Source: an uncultured Lachnospiraceae bacterium (GTDB lineage: Bacteria > Bacillota > Clostridia > Lachnospirales > Lachnospiraceae). Taken from it: a stretch of 64,000 nucleotides of DNA. This document shows, in pieces, positions 16,815 through 24,743 of this stretch; position 1 is the stretch's first letter, and each line of letters begins with the position of its first letter. A program made the position numbers and the translations under genes. The stretch covers positions 1-64,000 of the forward strand of contig URUY01000020.1 of the NCBI GenBank assembly GCA_900551115.1. The letters are read 5' to 3'. The notes under the pieces are model-generated. The model had not been told where the DNA came from. It saw only the letters and a program-made list of their open reading frames with translations, and did not search any database.

Positions 16815-16966
16815 CTTCTTTCATCCAGACTTTACTGTTGGTACCGGATTGTAACCGGTTCAGCTGCCGCTTTGACAAAAATCAAACCTTGCAGGTCGTG
16901 GACTCATCCCGCCTCTTTATGAGGGAGCATCACCACCAGTAGGGAATTACACCCAACCCCGAAGAA
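16815..16966 (-). ncRNA. FMN riboswitch (RFN element)
   Basis: The minus strand begins CTTCGGGGTTGGGTG and ends GTCTGGATGAAAGAAG. Between these are the conserved TCCCTACTGGTGGT, GTCCACGACCTGC and CCGGTACCAAC blocks in the right order. These are the conserved parts of the RFN aptamer that binds flavin mononucleotide. It sits in the ribU leader, about 270 nt before the start codon, with its terminator 95 nt downstream. Confidence 0.96.
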
Positions 16967-17047
16967 CTTCTTTATTTAGTTTGTGATAGCTGCCGAATGG
17001 ATGCGGCTTCATCACTGATGACAGAATACCTCTTTGTTAATGCTTTG

Positions 17048-17830
17048 TCAATAAGTGTTTTCCAATTTTCTGCAGGTCAGCATAAAGGTAATAATTGATA
17101 TAAGCCAGAGAATAGTTACACACAGCATCGGCAGCAAGCCTGTGTCAAAGGAAAAATTCAGGAAAAAACATATGACCCACAATACTATGCAGGTTATCTG
17201 CATTGTTTTATAGGACCGATAGCCTGCCCTGTACATGATAAGCATCTGCAGTTCATCACTGCTTTCTTCCCATTTTTTCATAAAATGCACATCATAAACA
17301 CTGCCTCTCTTCTCCGGGTTTATCAGTTTGATAAGGTTTACCGTTTTTTTCTGGAGCAGCATATTGAAAAGCTGACTTAAAATAATAACCACACCGGCAG
17401 CCATCAAAAAAAAGCCGTATTGCCTTCCTTCGCCCCGGTTTAAAAAATAAACCTCTACCCCGAACAAAAATAAATTGATAATGCATACAATGTTGGTTAA
17501 GAACATACTGATATCCAGACATTTATCCATTTTTCTTTCCGGTTCTTCTTCCTCACCGTCCCACACCTTACGGATTTTTTCTGTCTTTCTTAACATATGT
17601 ATGCATATAATACCTGTCACAATATTTATCAGAATAAACAGAACCGGAATCACATAAATCATAACTTTGGGAAGCTTTGCCATCGCTGCCACAATACCGG
17701 CATCATTCTCTCTTATAAAAGCTAATGCAATACCGCCCAGCGCTCCCAGTAAAGTGCAAGCTGCCATTATCCATCTGAATTTTCCGACTGCCTTCTTATC
17801 TTCCTTTTTAATCCTCTCCTCGGTACTCAT
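17048..17830 (-). CDS. DUF3169 membrane protein
   Basis: A 260-aa protein with about six hydrophobic helices in pairs, a charged central loop (KTEKIRKVWDGEEEEPERKMDK) and the LYRAGYRSYK-like block (MYRAGYRSYKTMQ) before the last two helices. This matches the DUF3169 family, which is usually encoded next to a small XRE regulator, as here. The ATG at 17830 is used because GAGGAGG precedes it; it overlaps the end of the regulator gene by 23 bp. The function is unknown, possibly in envelope or peptide stress. Confidence 0.82.
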   Translation of the reverse strand: MSTEERIKKEDKKAVGKFRWIMAACTLLGALGGIALAFIRENDAGIVAAMAKLPKVMIYVIPVLFILINIVTGIICIHMLRKTEKIRKVWDGEEEEPERKMDKCLDISMFLTNIVCIINLFLFGVEVYFLNRGEGRQYGFFLMAAGVVIILSQLFNMLLQKKTVNLIKLINPEKRGSVYDVHFMKKWEESSDELQMLIMYRAGYRSYKTMQITCIVLWVICFFLNFSFDTGLLPMLCVTILWLISIITFMLTCRKLENTY

Positions 17831-18035
17831 CTGCATCCTCCTCATATACAAAAATATCCTCTACCTTTGCATCGCATGCTCTGGCAATTTTAAGTGCAAG
17901 CGTAACGGATGGGGAATAGTCGCCTCGCTCTATCTGGCTGATAGTCTGCCTGGAGGTCCCCACCAGCGCTCCCATCTCCTGCTGATTGACAGAGAGTCTG
18001 ACCCTGTATTCCTTTAAATGATTCCGTAACGGCAT
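17808..18035 (-). CDS. XRE-family helix-turn-helix regulator
   Basis: A 75-aa single-domain DNA-binding protein. The helix-turn-helix is MGALVGTSRQTISQIERG (about residues 21-38), followed by SPSVTLALKIARACDAKVEDIF, typical of the YozG/Cro-like short regulators. It lies inside a three-gene operon with two membrane proteins. It probably autoregulates through the TGACAA-N6-TTGTCA palindromes at the operon promoter. Confidence 0.9.
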   Translation of the reverse strand: MPLRNHLKEYRVRLSVNQQEMGALVGTSRQTISQIERGDYSPSVTLALKIARACDAKVEDIFVYEEDADEYRGED

Positions 18036-18037
18036 CC

Positions 18038-18679
18038 TTATTCCCTCTTTTCTCCTTCATGCTCTCCGCTCCGCTCAAACCGTGTACCTGCATCTGACCA
18101 GATTAATCCCCCACAGGAAGCAAAGCACACGCCAAAACAGATACCAATCGCAACATTATCAAGCGCTATACCAAACATAAATCCTATGCAGAGTCCAAAG
18201 ACAATACCCGAGAACTCTCCTATACCTTTTACCTTCACGGATTTCTTTCTGAGGATATCTTCCCCCCATTTAATGGCATCCACGCCTGAGAATATTGCCT
18301 GCTCCTTTAAATCCGCAAGCATGTGTTCCTTCATCTTGTCTGCATGCTCCGCATACTCCGGCAGGATAAAAAAATCTACAAGGCAATAACTCTTGGCAGC
18401 CTTTTTCTCCCCTTCTTTCTCTTCTCTCTCTTCTTTCAGCAAATCAGCACCCTCCACATAGGGCAGGCTGATTTCTTCCTCCGTTTTTGTAAACAAAAAG
18501 CAGGCTATCAAGTCTTTTTTATCATACCAGGCATAAACCCTGCCCTCCTGCGCAAGCGCCTCTCCCATCTTTTGCCGGAAAGAAGCCTCTTTTAATGCGT
18601 CCATCTTCCCTGACAAATCCAACTTATCCTGCCTGCGTTTGGAAATATTCTTTACATGCAGCCGACTAAACTTTACCAT
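18038..18679 (-). CDS. Membrane protein of unknown function
   Basis: A 213-aa protein, first gene of the XRE/DUF3169 operon. The N-terminal 140 or so residues are soluble and could have an acetyltransferase-like layout (GRVYAWYDKKDLIACFLF, then VDFFILPEYAEHADKMKEHML), but no active-site motif is clear. Two Gly-rich hydrophobic segments (about 150-195) form a membrane hairpin before a charged tail. The spacing to the regulator gene is only 2 bp. Confidence 0.7.
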   Translation of the reverse strand: MVKFSRLHVKNISKRRQDKLDLSGKMDALKEASFRQKMGEALAQEGRVYAWYDKKDLIACFLFTKTEEEISLPYVEGADLLKEEREEKEGEKKAAKSYCLVDFFILPEYAEHADKMKEHMLADLKEQAIFSGVDAIKWGEDILRKKSVKVKGIGEFSGIVFGLCIGFMFGIALDNVAIGICFGVCFASCGGLIWSDAGTRFERSGEHEGEKRE

Positions 18680-18738
18680 GATGCCCTCCCCGCTTTTCCT
18701 TATACTATTTTACGCTTTTTCAGTCTTGTAACTCTTTT

Positions 18739-18756
18739 TGACAAATATTCTTTTCA
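18739..18756. promoter_or_regulatory. Third, imperfect operator-like site
   Basis: TGACAA, 6 bp, TTTTCA. One arm is perfect and the other has one mismatch to the two flawless sites upstream. The centre lies 21 bp (two helical turns) from the neighbouring site. Confidence 0.45.
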
Positions 18757-18759
18757 ATA

Positions 18760-18777
18760 TGACAATTTTACTTGTCA
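18760..18777. promoter_or_regulatory. Operator-like palindrome at the transcription start
   Basis: TGACAATTTTACTTGTCA, arms TGACAA and TTGTCA around a 6-bp centre. It begins about 7 bp after the -10 box of the minus-strand promoter, so a bound repressor would block initiation. Confidence 0.65.
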
Positions 18778-18783
18778 TATTTG

Positions 18784-18813
18784 ATTATATATTATGACAA
18801 CTTTTCTTGTCAA
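18784..18813 (-). promoter_or_regulatory. Promoter of the XRE/DUF3169 operon
   Basis: TTGACA, 18-bp spacer, TATAAT on the minus strand. Both boxes are perfect consensus. The spacer and -35 box are covered by one operator-like palindrome (18795-18812) and the start region by another. The pattern of a strong promoter held by paired operators suggests tight repression. Confidence 0.8.
18795..18812. promoter_or_regulatory. Operator-like palindrome over the -35 region
   Basis: TGACAACTTTTCTTGTCA has the same arms and 6-bp spacing as the site at 18760-18777. It overlaps the -35 hexamer. The small XRE protein of the operon is the likely ligand (inference). Confidence 0.65.
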
Positions 18814-18992
18814 GTGGATTTTCTTTTCTATTCGGTTAAGGGTATCCTCTCTGCCCAGCCCCATTTCCTGACAGATTTCTATCAGGGCTCTTAAGCCCTG
18901 TCCTAATCCTTCGCTTCTGCCTTCCTCTATCAATCATTGAACAGGCAATGCCTGACAGAATTTAGAAATCATTATGCTTTTAAGTGATTTTA

Positions 18993-19020
18993 ACAAAAAA
19001 AGAGGCCAATTAAGCCCCTT
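18993..19020 (-). terminator. Terminator downstream of tex
   Basis: The minus strand has AGGGGC, 7-nt loop, GCCTCT (one G-U pair) followed by TTTTTTTG. It lies just after the 14-bp repeat tract in the tex 3' region. Confidence 0.6.
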
Positions 19021-19024
19021 CTTT

Positions 19025-19080
19025 GTACGTCCTGTTTTGTATGTCCTGTTTTGTATGTCCTGTTTTGTATGTCCTGTTTT
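19025..19080. repeat. Four tandem 14-bp repeats in the tex 3' region
   Basis: The unit GTATGTCCTGTTTT occurs four times head to tail; the first copy has one change (GTACG). It sits 11 bp beyond the tex stop and before the terminator, so it would be transcribed into the 3' untranslated RNA. Near-identity of the copies suggests recent slippage expansion. Confidence 0.9.
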
Positions 19081-19091
19081 TGACATGCCTC

Positions 19092-21518
19092 TTATTTTTT
19101 AATTTTCATGGTAAGACCAATGCGCTTTTTGGCTGCATCTACCGTAAGCACCTGTACTTCTACGATATCTCCGACGCTGACTGCCTCAAGCGGGTGCTTG
19201 ATAAAGCGGTCCGTTATCTGGGAGATATGCACCAGTCCGTCCTGATGGACACCGATATCTACAAATACACCGAAATCAATGACGTTACGAACAGTACCTT
19301 TTAATATCATCCCCGGTTTCAAGTCCTTCATGTCCAGTACGTCATTTCTTAAGATAGGCGCCGGCATATCGTCACGAGGGTCGCGTGCAGGCTTTTCCAG
19401 TTCCTTTACAATATCCGTCAGGGTAATCTCACCAATGCCCAGCTCTGCTGCCAGCTTCTTCTTATCAGAAATCTTCTTTTCAAGGCTTCCCATGGTAACG
19501 GAAGCTGTACGGCTGCCGGATGTCAAAGGAGCCGTGGTACCCTTTGCCTGCTTCTCAGGTGCGCTGTCCACCGCGCCCTCCTGCGGCAGGAAACTGCCCA
19601 TAGCCTGTGCCAGTGCCTTGCCCATAGCAGTATTGGTATTCTTTACCTGCATCTGCCGTCCTGCATTCTTACTCTTATTGTTTTTGTCACCGGATGCGGC
19701 AGCCGCACCTTTTATACCTTCTTTCTTTCCCGAAAGACGTTCTGCAGCCGCCTTTTTCTGGGCTTCCTTTACGTCTTCCATGGAAAGCCCCAGCTTTTCC
19801 AAAAGCTTCATGGCCGCTTCGTAGGATTCGGGATGCACGCTGGTTGCATCAAGGGGATTTTTCCCGTCTGTTATCCGTAAAAAGCCCGCGCACTGTTCAA
19901 ATGCCTTAGGCCCTAATTTTGCTACCTTTAAAAGCTCCTGTCTGCTGGTAAAACGACCATTTTTCTCCCTGTAATCCACAATATTTTTGGCAATCGCCTT
20001 GCTGATACCGGAAATGTACTCCAGCAGGGATACCGAAGCCGTATTCAAATCCACGCCTACTTTATTTACACAGTCCTCTACCACACCGTTTAAGGTCTCA
20101 CCCAGCTTTTTCTGGTTCATATCATGCTGGTACTGACCGACACCGATGGACTTGGGGTCTATCTTTACAAGCTCTGCCAGCGGGTCCTGCAGTCTTCTTG
20201 CAATGGACGCTGCACTTCTCTGTCCCACGTCAAAATTAGGAAACTCTTCTGTTGCAAGCTTGCTTGCAGAATACACGGAAGCTCCTGCTTCATTCACGAT
20301 AACGTACTGCACCGGTGTATCCACTTCCTTTAACATGTCCACAATCACCTGCTCCGACTCTCTTGATGCCGTGCCGTTGCCTACGGAAATAAGGGAAACA
20401 CCATATTTTTTAATGAGACGCTTTACTTCTTTTTTCGCTTCCTCCACCTTATTCTGCGGTGCGGTAGGATATACTACCTTAGTATCTAACACCTTGCCGG
20501 TTGCATCCACCACTGCCAGCTTGCAGCCTGTTCTGAAAGCCGGGTCCCAGCCAAGCACCACCTTGCCTGCAATAGGAGGCTGCATCAGAAGCTGCTCTAA
20601 GTTTTTACCAAATACGCCTATAGCACCATCCTCTGCTTTCTCGGTCAAATCATTTCTGATTTCCCTCTCAATAGCCGGTGCTATCAGACGGTCATACGCA
20701 TCTGCCGCCACTGCCTTAAGTACCGGCGTAGTATATGGATTGTCACTTGTAATTACTTTTTTTTCAAGATACCGCAAAATACGCTCCGCAGGCGCCACAA
20801 CCTTAACCGTAAGCACCTTTTCGTTTTCTCCGCGGTTTAAAGCTAAAACCCTGTGGCCTGCGATTTTCTTTACAGGCTCTTCAAAATGATAGTACATCTC
20901 GTAGACGCTCTCTGCCTTCTCATCTTTGGCAGCGGAGGTAATGATACCTTCCGCCATGGTTGCATTACGGATATACAGACGATGCTCAGCTTCATCAGAA
21001 ATGCTCTCCGCAATGATATCCATTGCCCCCTGCAATGCTTCTTCGGCACTCTTTACCTGCTTGTCCTCAGGTACCGTATCATCGGAAACATATTTTGCTG
21101 CTTCCTCTAAAACAGGCGCTTTGGCATCCTGTTTTAAAATAAACTCAGAAAGACCGGCAAGCCCCTTTTCCTTTGCCACACTTGCACGGGTCTTTCTCTT
21201 AGGCCGGTAAGGCCTGTACAAATCCTCTACCAAAACCAGCGTCTCGGCAGCCAGAATCTTCTCCTTCAGCTCATCGGTAAGCTTGCCCTGCTCCTCTATA
21301 CTGCCCAGCACCTGCTCCTTTTTCTCCTCAAGGTTACGCAGATAAGTAAGCCTCTCATACAGGGTACGAAGCTGCTCATCATTTAAAGAACCCGTTGCTT
21401 CTTTTCTGTACCTTGAAATAAACGGAATAGTGTTTCCTTCATCAATCAGCTTTACGGCTGCTTCCACCTGCCATTTCAGTACCTTTAATTCTTCTGTAAT
21501 CTTTCCTGTAATATCCAT
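19092..21518 (-). CDS. tex: Tex-family RNA-binding transcription accessory protein
   Basis: An 808-aa protein with the Tex layout: N-terminal helical domain (EAAVKLIDEGNTIPFISRYRKEATGSLND), YqgF/RNase H-like domain (VVLGWDPAFRTGCKLAVVD), helix-hairpin-helix motifs (YISGISKAIAKNIVDYREKNG) and a C-terminal S1 domain (GTVRNVIDFGVFVDIGVHQDGLVHISQ). Between HhH and S1 there is an inserted low-complexity linker of about 100 residues rich in Ala, Lys, Asn and Gly that most relatives lack. Tex binds nucleic acid and is linked to transcription fitness. It is a single-gene unit with its own promoter. Confidence 0.94.
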   Translation of the reverse strand: MDITGKITEELKVLKWQVEAAVKLIDEGNTIPFISRYRKEATGSLNDEQLRTLYERLTYLRNLEEKKEQVLGSIEEQGKLTDELKEKILAAETLVLVEDLYRPYRPKRKTRASVAKEKGLAGLSEFILKQDAKAPVLEEAAKYVSDDTVPEDKQVKSAEEALQGAMDIIAESISDEAEHRLYIRNATMAEGIITSAAKDEKAESVYEMYYHFEEPVKKIAGHRVLALNRGENEKVLTVKVVAPAERILRYLEKKVITSDNPYTTPVLKAVAADAYDRLIAPAIEREIRNDLTEKAEDGAIGVFGKNLEQLLMQPPIAGKVVLGWDPAFRTGCKLAVVDATGKVLDTKVVYPTAPQNKVEEAKKEVKRLIKKYGVSLISVGNGTASRESEQVIVDMLKEVDTPVQYVIVNEAGASVYSASKLATEEFPNFDVGQRSAASIARRLQDPLAELVKIDPKSIGVGQYQHDMNQKKLGETLNGVVEDCVNKVGVDLNTASVSLLEYISGISKAIAKNIVDYREKNGRFTSRQELLKVAKLGPKAFEQCAGFLRITDGKNPLDATSVHPESYEAAMKLLEKLGLSMEDVKEAQKKAAAERLSGKKEGIKGAAAASGDKNNKSKNAGRQMQVKNTNTAMGKALAQAMGSFLPQEGAVDSAPEKQAKGTTAPLTSGSRTASVTMGSLEKKISDKKKLAAELGIGEITLTDIVKELEKPARDPRDDMPAPILRNDVLDMKDLKPGMILKGTVRNVIDFGVFVDIGVHQDGLVHISQITDRFIKHPLEAVSVGDIVEVQVLTVDAAKKRIGLTMKIKK

Positions 21519-21610
21519 TCCTGTTTCATTCCTCCCAGGGGAAATTTCCCCTTTTCATCATCCATACCGGCTTCTGAAAATTATACGCTAAAAAAGCCGA
21601 TGCTATTGCC

Positions 21611-21639
21611 ATTATACAAAATGGCAGCTGACTTTTCAA
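21611..21639 (-). promoter_or_regulatory. Promoter of tex
   Basis: Minus strand TTGAAA, 17 bp, TATAAT, about 93 bp before the tex start codon. A second TATAAT at 21580-21585 lacks a good -35 box. Confidence 0.6.
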
Positions 21640-21800
21640 CGAAAAAAACATTTTCAGAAGGGCTGTATGCAATAAGCCTTGTAAGAGTAATTTTTGCTCA
21701 TTGAGAATACCTCAAGCCCTTACACAAACCGGATTTCCCTTTGAACAATGCTTTTCCCTTATTTTTTCCTTGTTAGTCAATTATAAGGGAAAGAATCATG

Positions 21801-22368
21801 TCATTTTCCTAATCTCTTTTTATCAACTGCTTTAAAGAAGGTTTTCTTCAACTCTTGTGGTTTATAAAAAAATTGCTTTTCGGACTTACTTAAACGATTT
21901 TCATTCTTCTTTATTTTCAGCAACTCCATACTACAAATAAAGTCCGCAGCTTGCAATAAGCGATACTTTTGAGGTTCTGCTTTCCTAAACTCAACATTTG
22001 CAAAATGGATTGAAAAAACTGTATTTAAAATCGTTCCCAGTTCAATTTGACCGTTATCATAGTACACAATGATTTTGTCAAAGCTGTCAAAAAAGGCTTT
22101 GTGCTTTTGTACTACATTTGATATTCCACGCCCAAGTCTACCGGATAATGTGATTTTATCCGGTGTTTCCTTTCGATTTACTACAGCCACCTCATAGGAA
22201 ATAGGACTACTTACAATAAAATCCGGAATTCTTGGTGCTATCCTCAAGTTTTTTCACATTGGTGGCAATTTCATTCTTTTGGTCATGAAACAGTAACGTC
22301 ACCAGATAGTATGCCGGGCGTTCTGTAACCTCTCCAAAATCGCCTGATTCATTTATAAATATACTCCT
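21801..22368 (-). pseudogene. DUF3800 protein gene, disrupted
   Basis: The N-terminal part, FINESGDFGEVTERPAYYLV then TLLFHDQ, is readable at about 22250-22368 in one frame without a start codon. That frame meets a stop, and the C-terminal half continues in another frame over 148 codons (IIVYYDNGQIELGTILNTVF, FRKAEPQKYRLLQAADFIC). These blocks match the ends of DUF3800 proteins, metal-dependent RNase H-like proteins often found in mobile or defence regions. The middle of the family appears deleted, so the gene is very probably dead. Confidence 0.75.
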
Positions 22369-22438
22369 TTATCGGAAAAGTGTTTCTATTTCTTAATTCT
22401 GCAAACTGGGAGTTGTGCTACTGAGCAAACAATATAAT

Positions 22439-22720
22439 TTAAATAACCTCTTCAAATAAATCTTCGATGTTTGCTAAAACTTCACAATCACAGTAACCAC
22501 CCTTCGTTTCTAACCATTCAATAACTTCACTAATTGGAAGATTGTTCTCCATTAGAAATTGACGAGTTAAACTTAGTTCATCATCACATTTATCCATGTT
22601 TTCATCTAAATAGTCAAATAAATCTGTAAAATTTTCAATGGACATTGGCAACGATTTAACAAATTTTTTTCTTTGTTCCTCTTTATACTTTTTTAAAAGT
22701 TCCTTTTTGTTTTTCTCCAT
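22439..22720 (-). CDS. DUF2695 family protein
   Basis: A 93-aa protein with a basic helical N-terminus (KKELLKKYKEEQRKKFVKSLP), a Leu/Asp-rich middle and the family's characteristic end WLETKGGYCDCEVLANIEDL. The function is unknown. It lies in an A+T-rich stretch between a DinD-like gene and a dead DUF3800 gene. A good GGAGG signal precedes the start. Confidence 0.8.
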   Translation of the reverse strand: MEKNKKELLKKYKEEQRKKFVKSLPMSIENFTDLFDYLDENMDKCDDELSLTRQFLMENNLPISEVIEWLETKGGYCDCEVLANIEDLFEEVI

Positions 22721-22820
22721 GTTATGACCTCCTCGTCAAATTCCTAGTTGTCTAATTGTTCCATCTTCTTGCCTTATCGTGCAAGAAGCATCCCTCTCTT
22801 TCAGCTCGGTCAATTACTAT

Positions 22821-23681
22821 TTATTCATCAAGCATCAATTTTCCTGCTTTCGCCTTATCTTTTAAACGTGCCATCTGTTCTTTTTCAATTTCTTGAATAC
22901 TTTTCTCTGGGGTAGGTAAATCCTCTGGAAGCGTACCACCAATTTTTTCTATAGCGCCACGAACTTCTTTACCAACAGAATAATGAATTGATGTGGCTTT
23001 TTTTGCATTATCCACTCCATCTTTCCTTAATTTTTCTTCAGTCTGTGAAATTCTAAATAGATTAGCAATTAGCTCTGTACTACCCATAAAATCAAGTATC
23101 TTTTGCCCAACTTCAAGATTCTTTTTTTTATGAATATCATCCACATCCAGACCACCATATAATCCCATATATCCGGCACTCTGAAAAATAGCAAATTCTT
23201 CGTTAGAAATAACACCCGCATTATGCGCGGTCTCTGCAAGCATCTGGTTCCATTGTTTTATATCGCCTCGCACAACCAAACGCCGTCTATCTTCATCCAA
23301 CTCATTGAAATGATCTGCAACCTCTTGTCTATAGGTTTGAATTGCAAAGTATGTTTGTCCCAACGCAATTACTTCTTTGCGAGGATCACCATTTTGTACA
23401 ATCAGATAACACGCATACCTAGTAAGTTCATAATCTTTCACAGGCTTACTTGTCGCTCCCGCATCAACGATTTTCCTGACCTCAGGAAAATCGTTCTCTA
23501 CTAAATGTCCACTATTTTCGCAAGCTATCATTGCACGCTTAATTACATTTTGAAAATTCTCCCACTTTGTATATTCTAATGCCGGTGCGAGTTCTCTAGC
23601 CGACCAAAATTCAGTTCCATCCCGTCTAATTTGCTTTATATCTTCAAAACGTTTATACTCTTTTGTCTTTAATTCTTTCAA
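22821..23681 (-). CDS. dinD: DinD-like DNA-damage-inducible protein
   Basis: A 286-aa protein with an N-terminal BRO-like block (RRDGTEFWSARELAPALEYTKWENF, then NDFPEVRK and ELTRYACYLIVQNGDP) and the DinD-specific middle NAGVISNEEFAIFQSAGYMGLYGG. DinD of E. coli is SOS-induced and inhibits RecA-mediated strand exchange. The TTG at 23681 is chosen as start since GGAGGG lies seven bases upstream; a longer frame would begin inside that signal. I see no LexA box of the Firmicutes type upstream, so SOS control is not shown. Its neighbours suggest an accessory insertion. Confidence 0.85.
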   Translation of the reverse strand: MKELKTKEYKRFEDIKQIRRDGTEFWSARELAPALEYTKWENFQNVIKRAMIACENSGHLVENDFPEVRKIVDAGATSKPVKDYELTRYACYLIVQNGDPRKEVIALGQTYFAIQTYRQEVADHFNELDEDRRRLVVRGDIKQWNQMLAETAHNAGVISNEEFAIFQSAGYMGLYGGLDVDDIHKKKNLEVGQKILDFMGSTELIANLFRISQTEEKLRKDGVDNAKKATSIHYSVGKEVRGAIEKIGGTLPEDLPTPEKSIQEIEKEQMARLKDKAKAGKLMLDE

Positions 23682-23852
23682 TATAAATCCCTCCAATTAC
23701 CTTACCATGTATTACAAAATATCACATATCAACGCATGCACAACTTCAATTTGTATGATTAGTTATATCTCTTTTGCATTGACAACACAATTCCGAAAAG
23801 GGACTAAATATACTAAGTTCTTTCATTAGTTCTCCAAAACTCATTTACATAG

Positions 23853-23939
23853 TAAAAATGGCGGGAAATTCTTCCCGCCTACGGTGGTCCAAAGAGCTTT
23901 CACCTAGACCAAAACTGTAATGCATTACAGTTATATCCT
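23853..23939 (-). ncRNA. Candidate small RNA or leader with terminator
   Basis: On the minus strand a promoter-like TTGGAA-17-TATTAT (23946-23974) leads into a 20-bp perfect palindrome (AACTGTAATGCATTACAGTT, 23913-23932). About 35 nt later comes a strong hairpin GGCGGGAA-loop-TTCCCGCC (23859-23878) followed by ATTTTTAC. No standard gene starts in this interval. A 26-codon frame beginning MHYSFGLGESS lies within it but has no ribosome binding site. The simplest reading is a short terminated transcript of about 85 nt. An attenuator before dinD is possible but less likely because dinD starts 170 bp further on. Confidence 0.45.
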
Positions 23940-24139
23940 ACACATATAATACCACAAGTATTCTATTTTTCCAATAGAATTTTACGTTATTTTTCCTATG
24001 CAAAAAACACCTTTAAACTTTATTTGTAAAATATCTCGAAAGATGCTACACTACTATTAAGATTCATGTGCCGGGACTATGAGCAGCATGCACGGACACT
24101 GCTGACATGCAGACACACTAAACAATAAGGAGTATCACT

Positions 24140-24715
24140 ATGGATTACAATCATAACCAAACGGATAGTCCGTTCCAAAACGGACAATCCAATCTCCCCG
24201 GTGACTGCCAGCCAGACGGACAGCCTGAAAAACCTGCTGACCGCCAACTAGACGGACAGCCTGAGAAACCTGCTGACTGCCAGTCGGAAAGACAACCCGA
24301 AAGCCCTCAGGGCTACTGGTTAAACGGACAGCCCCAGGGGTACTATATTCCGCCATACCGGCCTGAGCCAAAAAATAATTTTGCTACAGCTGCCATGATT
24401 TTGGGAATTGCTTCCCTTGTATCTCTTTGCACCGTTTTTCTGCCGATACCTTTAGGCGCACTGGGCATTTTGTTTGTTGTACTCGGAAAACGGCATGGGA
24501 AAAAGCTTCCCTCCACCGCCATTACCGGTCTTATCACATCCCTTATCGGCATAGCATGCGGCCTGCTTATTTTAATTTCTACAATCTCCGCTGCTCTTAA
24601 CATGCTGAAACCGGAAAACAGAGAACAGTTAAACCAGATGTTTGAGCAAACCTACGGCATGGATTTTGACGAATACTACGAGGAATACATGAAGCAGCTT
24701 GAAGAACTTTATTAA
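24140..24715 (+). CDS. DUF4190-like membrane protein with proline-rich repeats
   Basis: A 191-aa protein. Residues 1-75 are polar and contain a repeated unit of the form D-GQPEKPAD-Q (three imperfect copies of about 12 residues, visible as near-identical DNA repeats at about 24207-24300). Two hydrophobic segments follow (about 85-115 and 131-155) with GILFVVLGKRHGKKLPSTAITGLITS between them, the pattern of DUF4190-type proteins. A C-terminal acidic helix ends the protein. No function is known. A GGAG signal precedes the start. Confidence 0.75.
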   Translation: MDYNHNQTDSPFQNGQSNLPGDCQPDGQPEKPADRQLDGQPEKPADCQSERQPESPQGYWLNGQPQGYYIPPYRPEPKNNFATAAMILGIASLVSLCTVFLPIPLGALGILFVVLGKRHGKKLPSTAITGLITSLIGIACGLLILISTISAALNMLKPENREQLNQMFEQTYGMDFDEYYEEYMKQLEELY

Positions 24716-24743
24716 CCTTTCCTACTGTTAAAGAGGTGATTTT

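Larger units (their letters stand above)
18775..18940 (-). pseudogene. C-terminal remnant of a PD-(D/E)XK/Rpn-type nuclease-transposase gene
   Basis: One minus-strand frame reads a Gly/Glu-rich tail followed by ALIEICQEMGLGREDTLNRI, then EKKIHLT. This is the typical end of the widespread Rpn/PD-(D/E)XK transposase-like proteins of Clostridia. Nothing of the catalytic domain remains upstream, and the frame then runs through the operon promoter to a stop. I read it as a decayed fragment. Only the tail supports this. Confidence 0.5.

Noticed and set aside
18775..18940. Possible active transposase gene before the XRE operon
   Set aside because: Only the last 40 or so residues of the family are readable; there is no catalytic domain and no terminal inverted repeats.
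19025..19080. Short direct repeats considered as a CRISPR array
   Set aside because: Units are contiguous with no spacers and there are no cas genes nearby; it is a simple tandem repeat.
20146..20889. 247-codon open frame opposite tex
   Set aside because: Lies entirely within the conserved tex coding region on the other strand, Ser/Ala-rich and without start signals.
22821..23681. dinD considered as part of a LexA regulon
   Set aside because: No GAAC-N4-GTTC type LexA box is visible upstream, so SOS control was not claimed.
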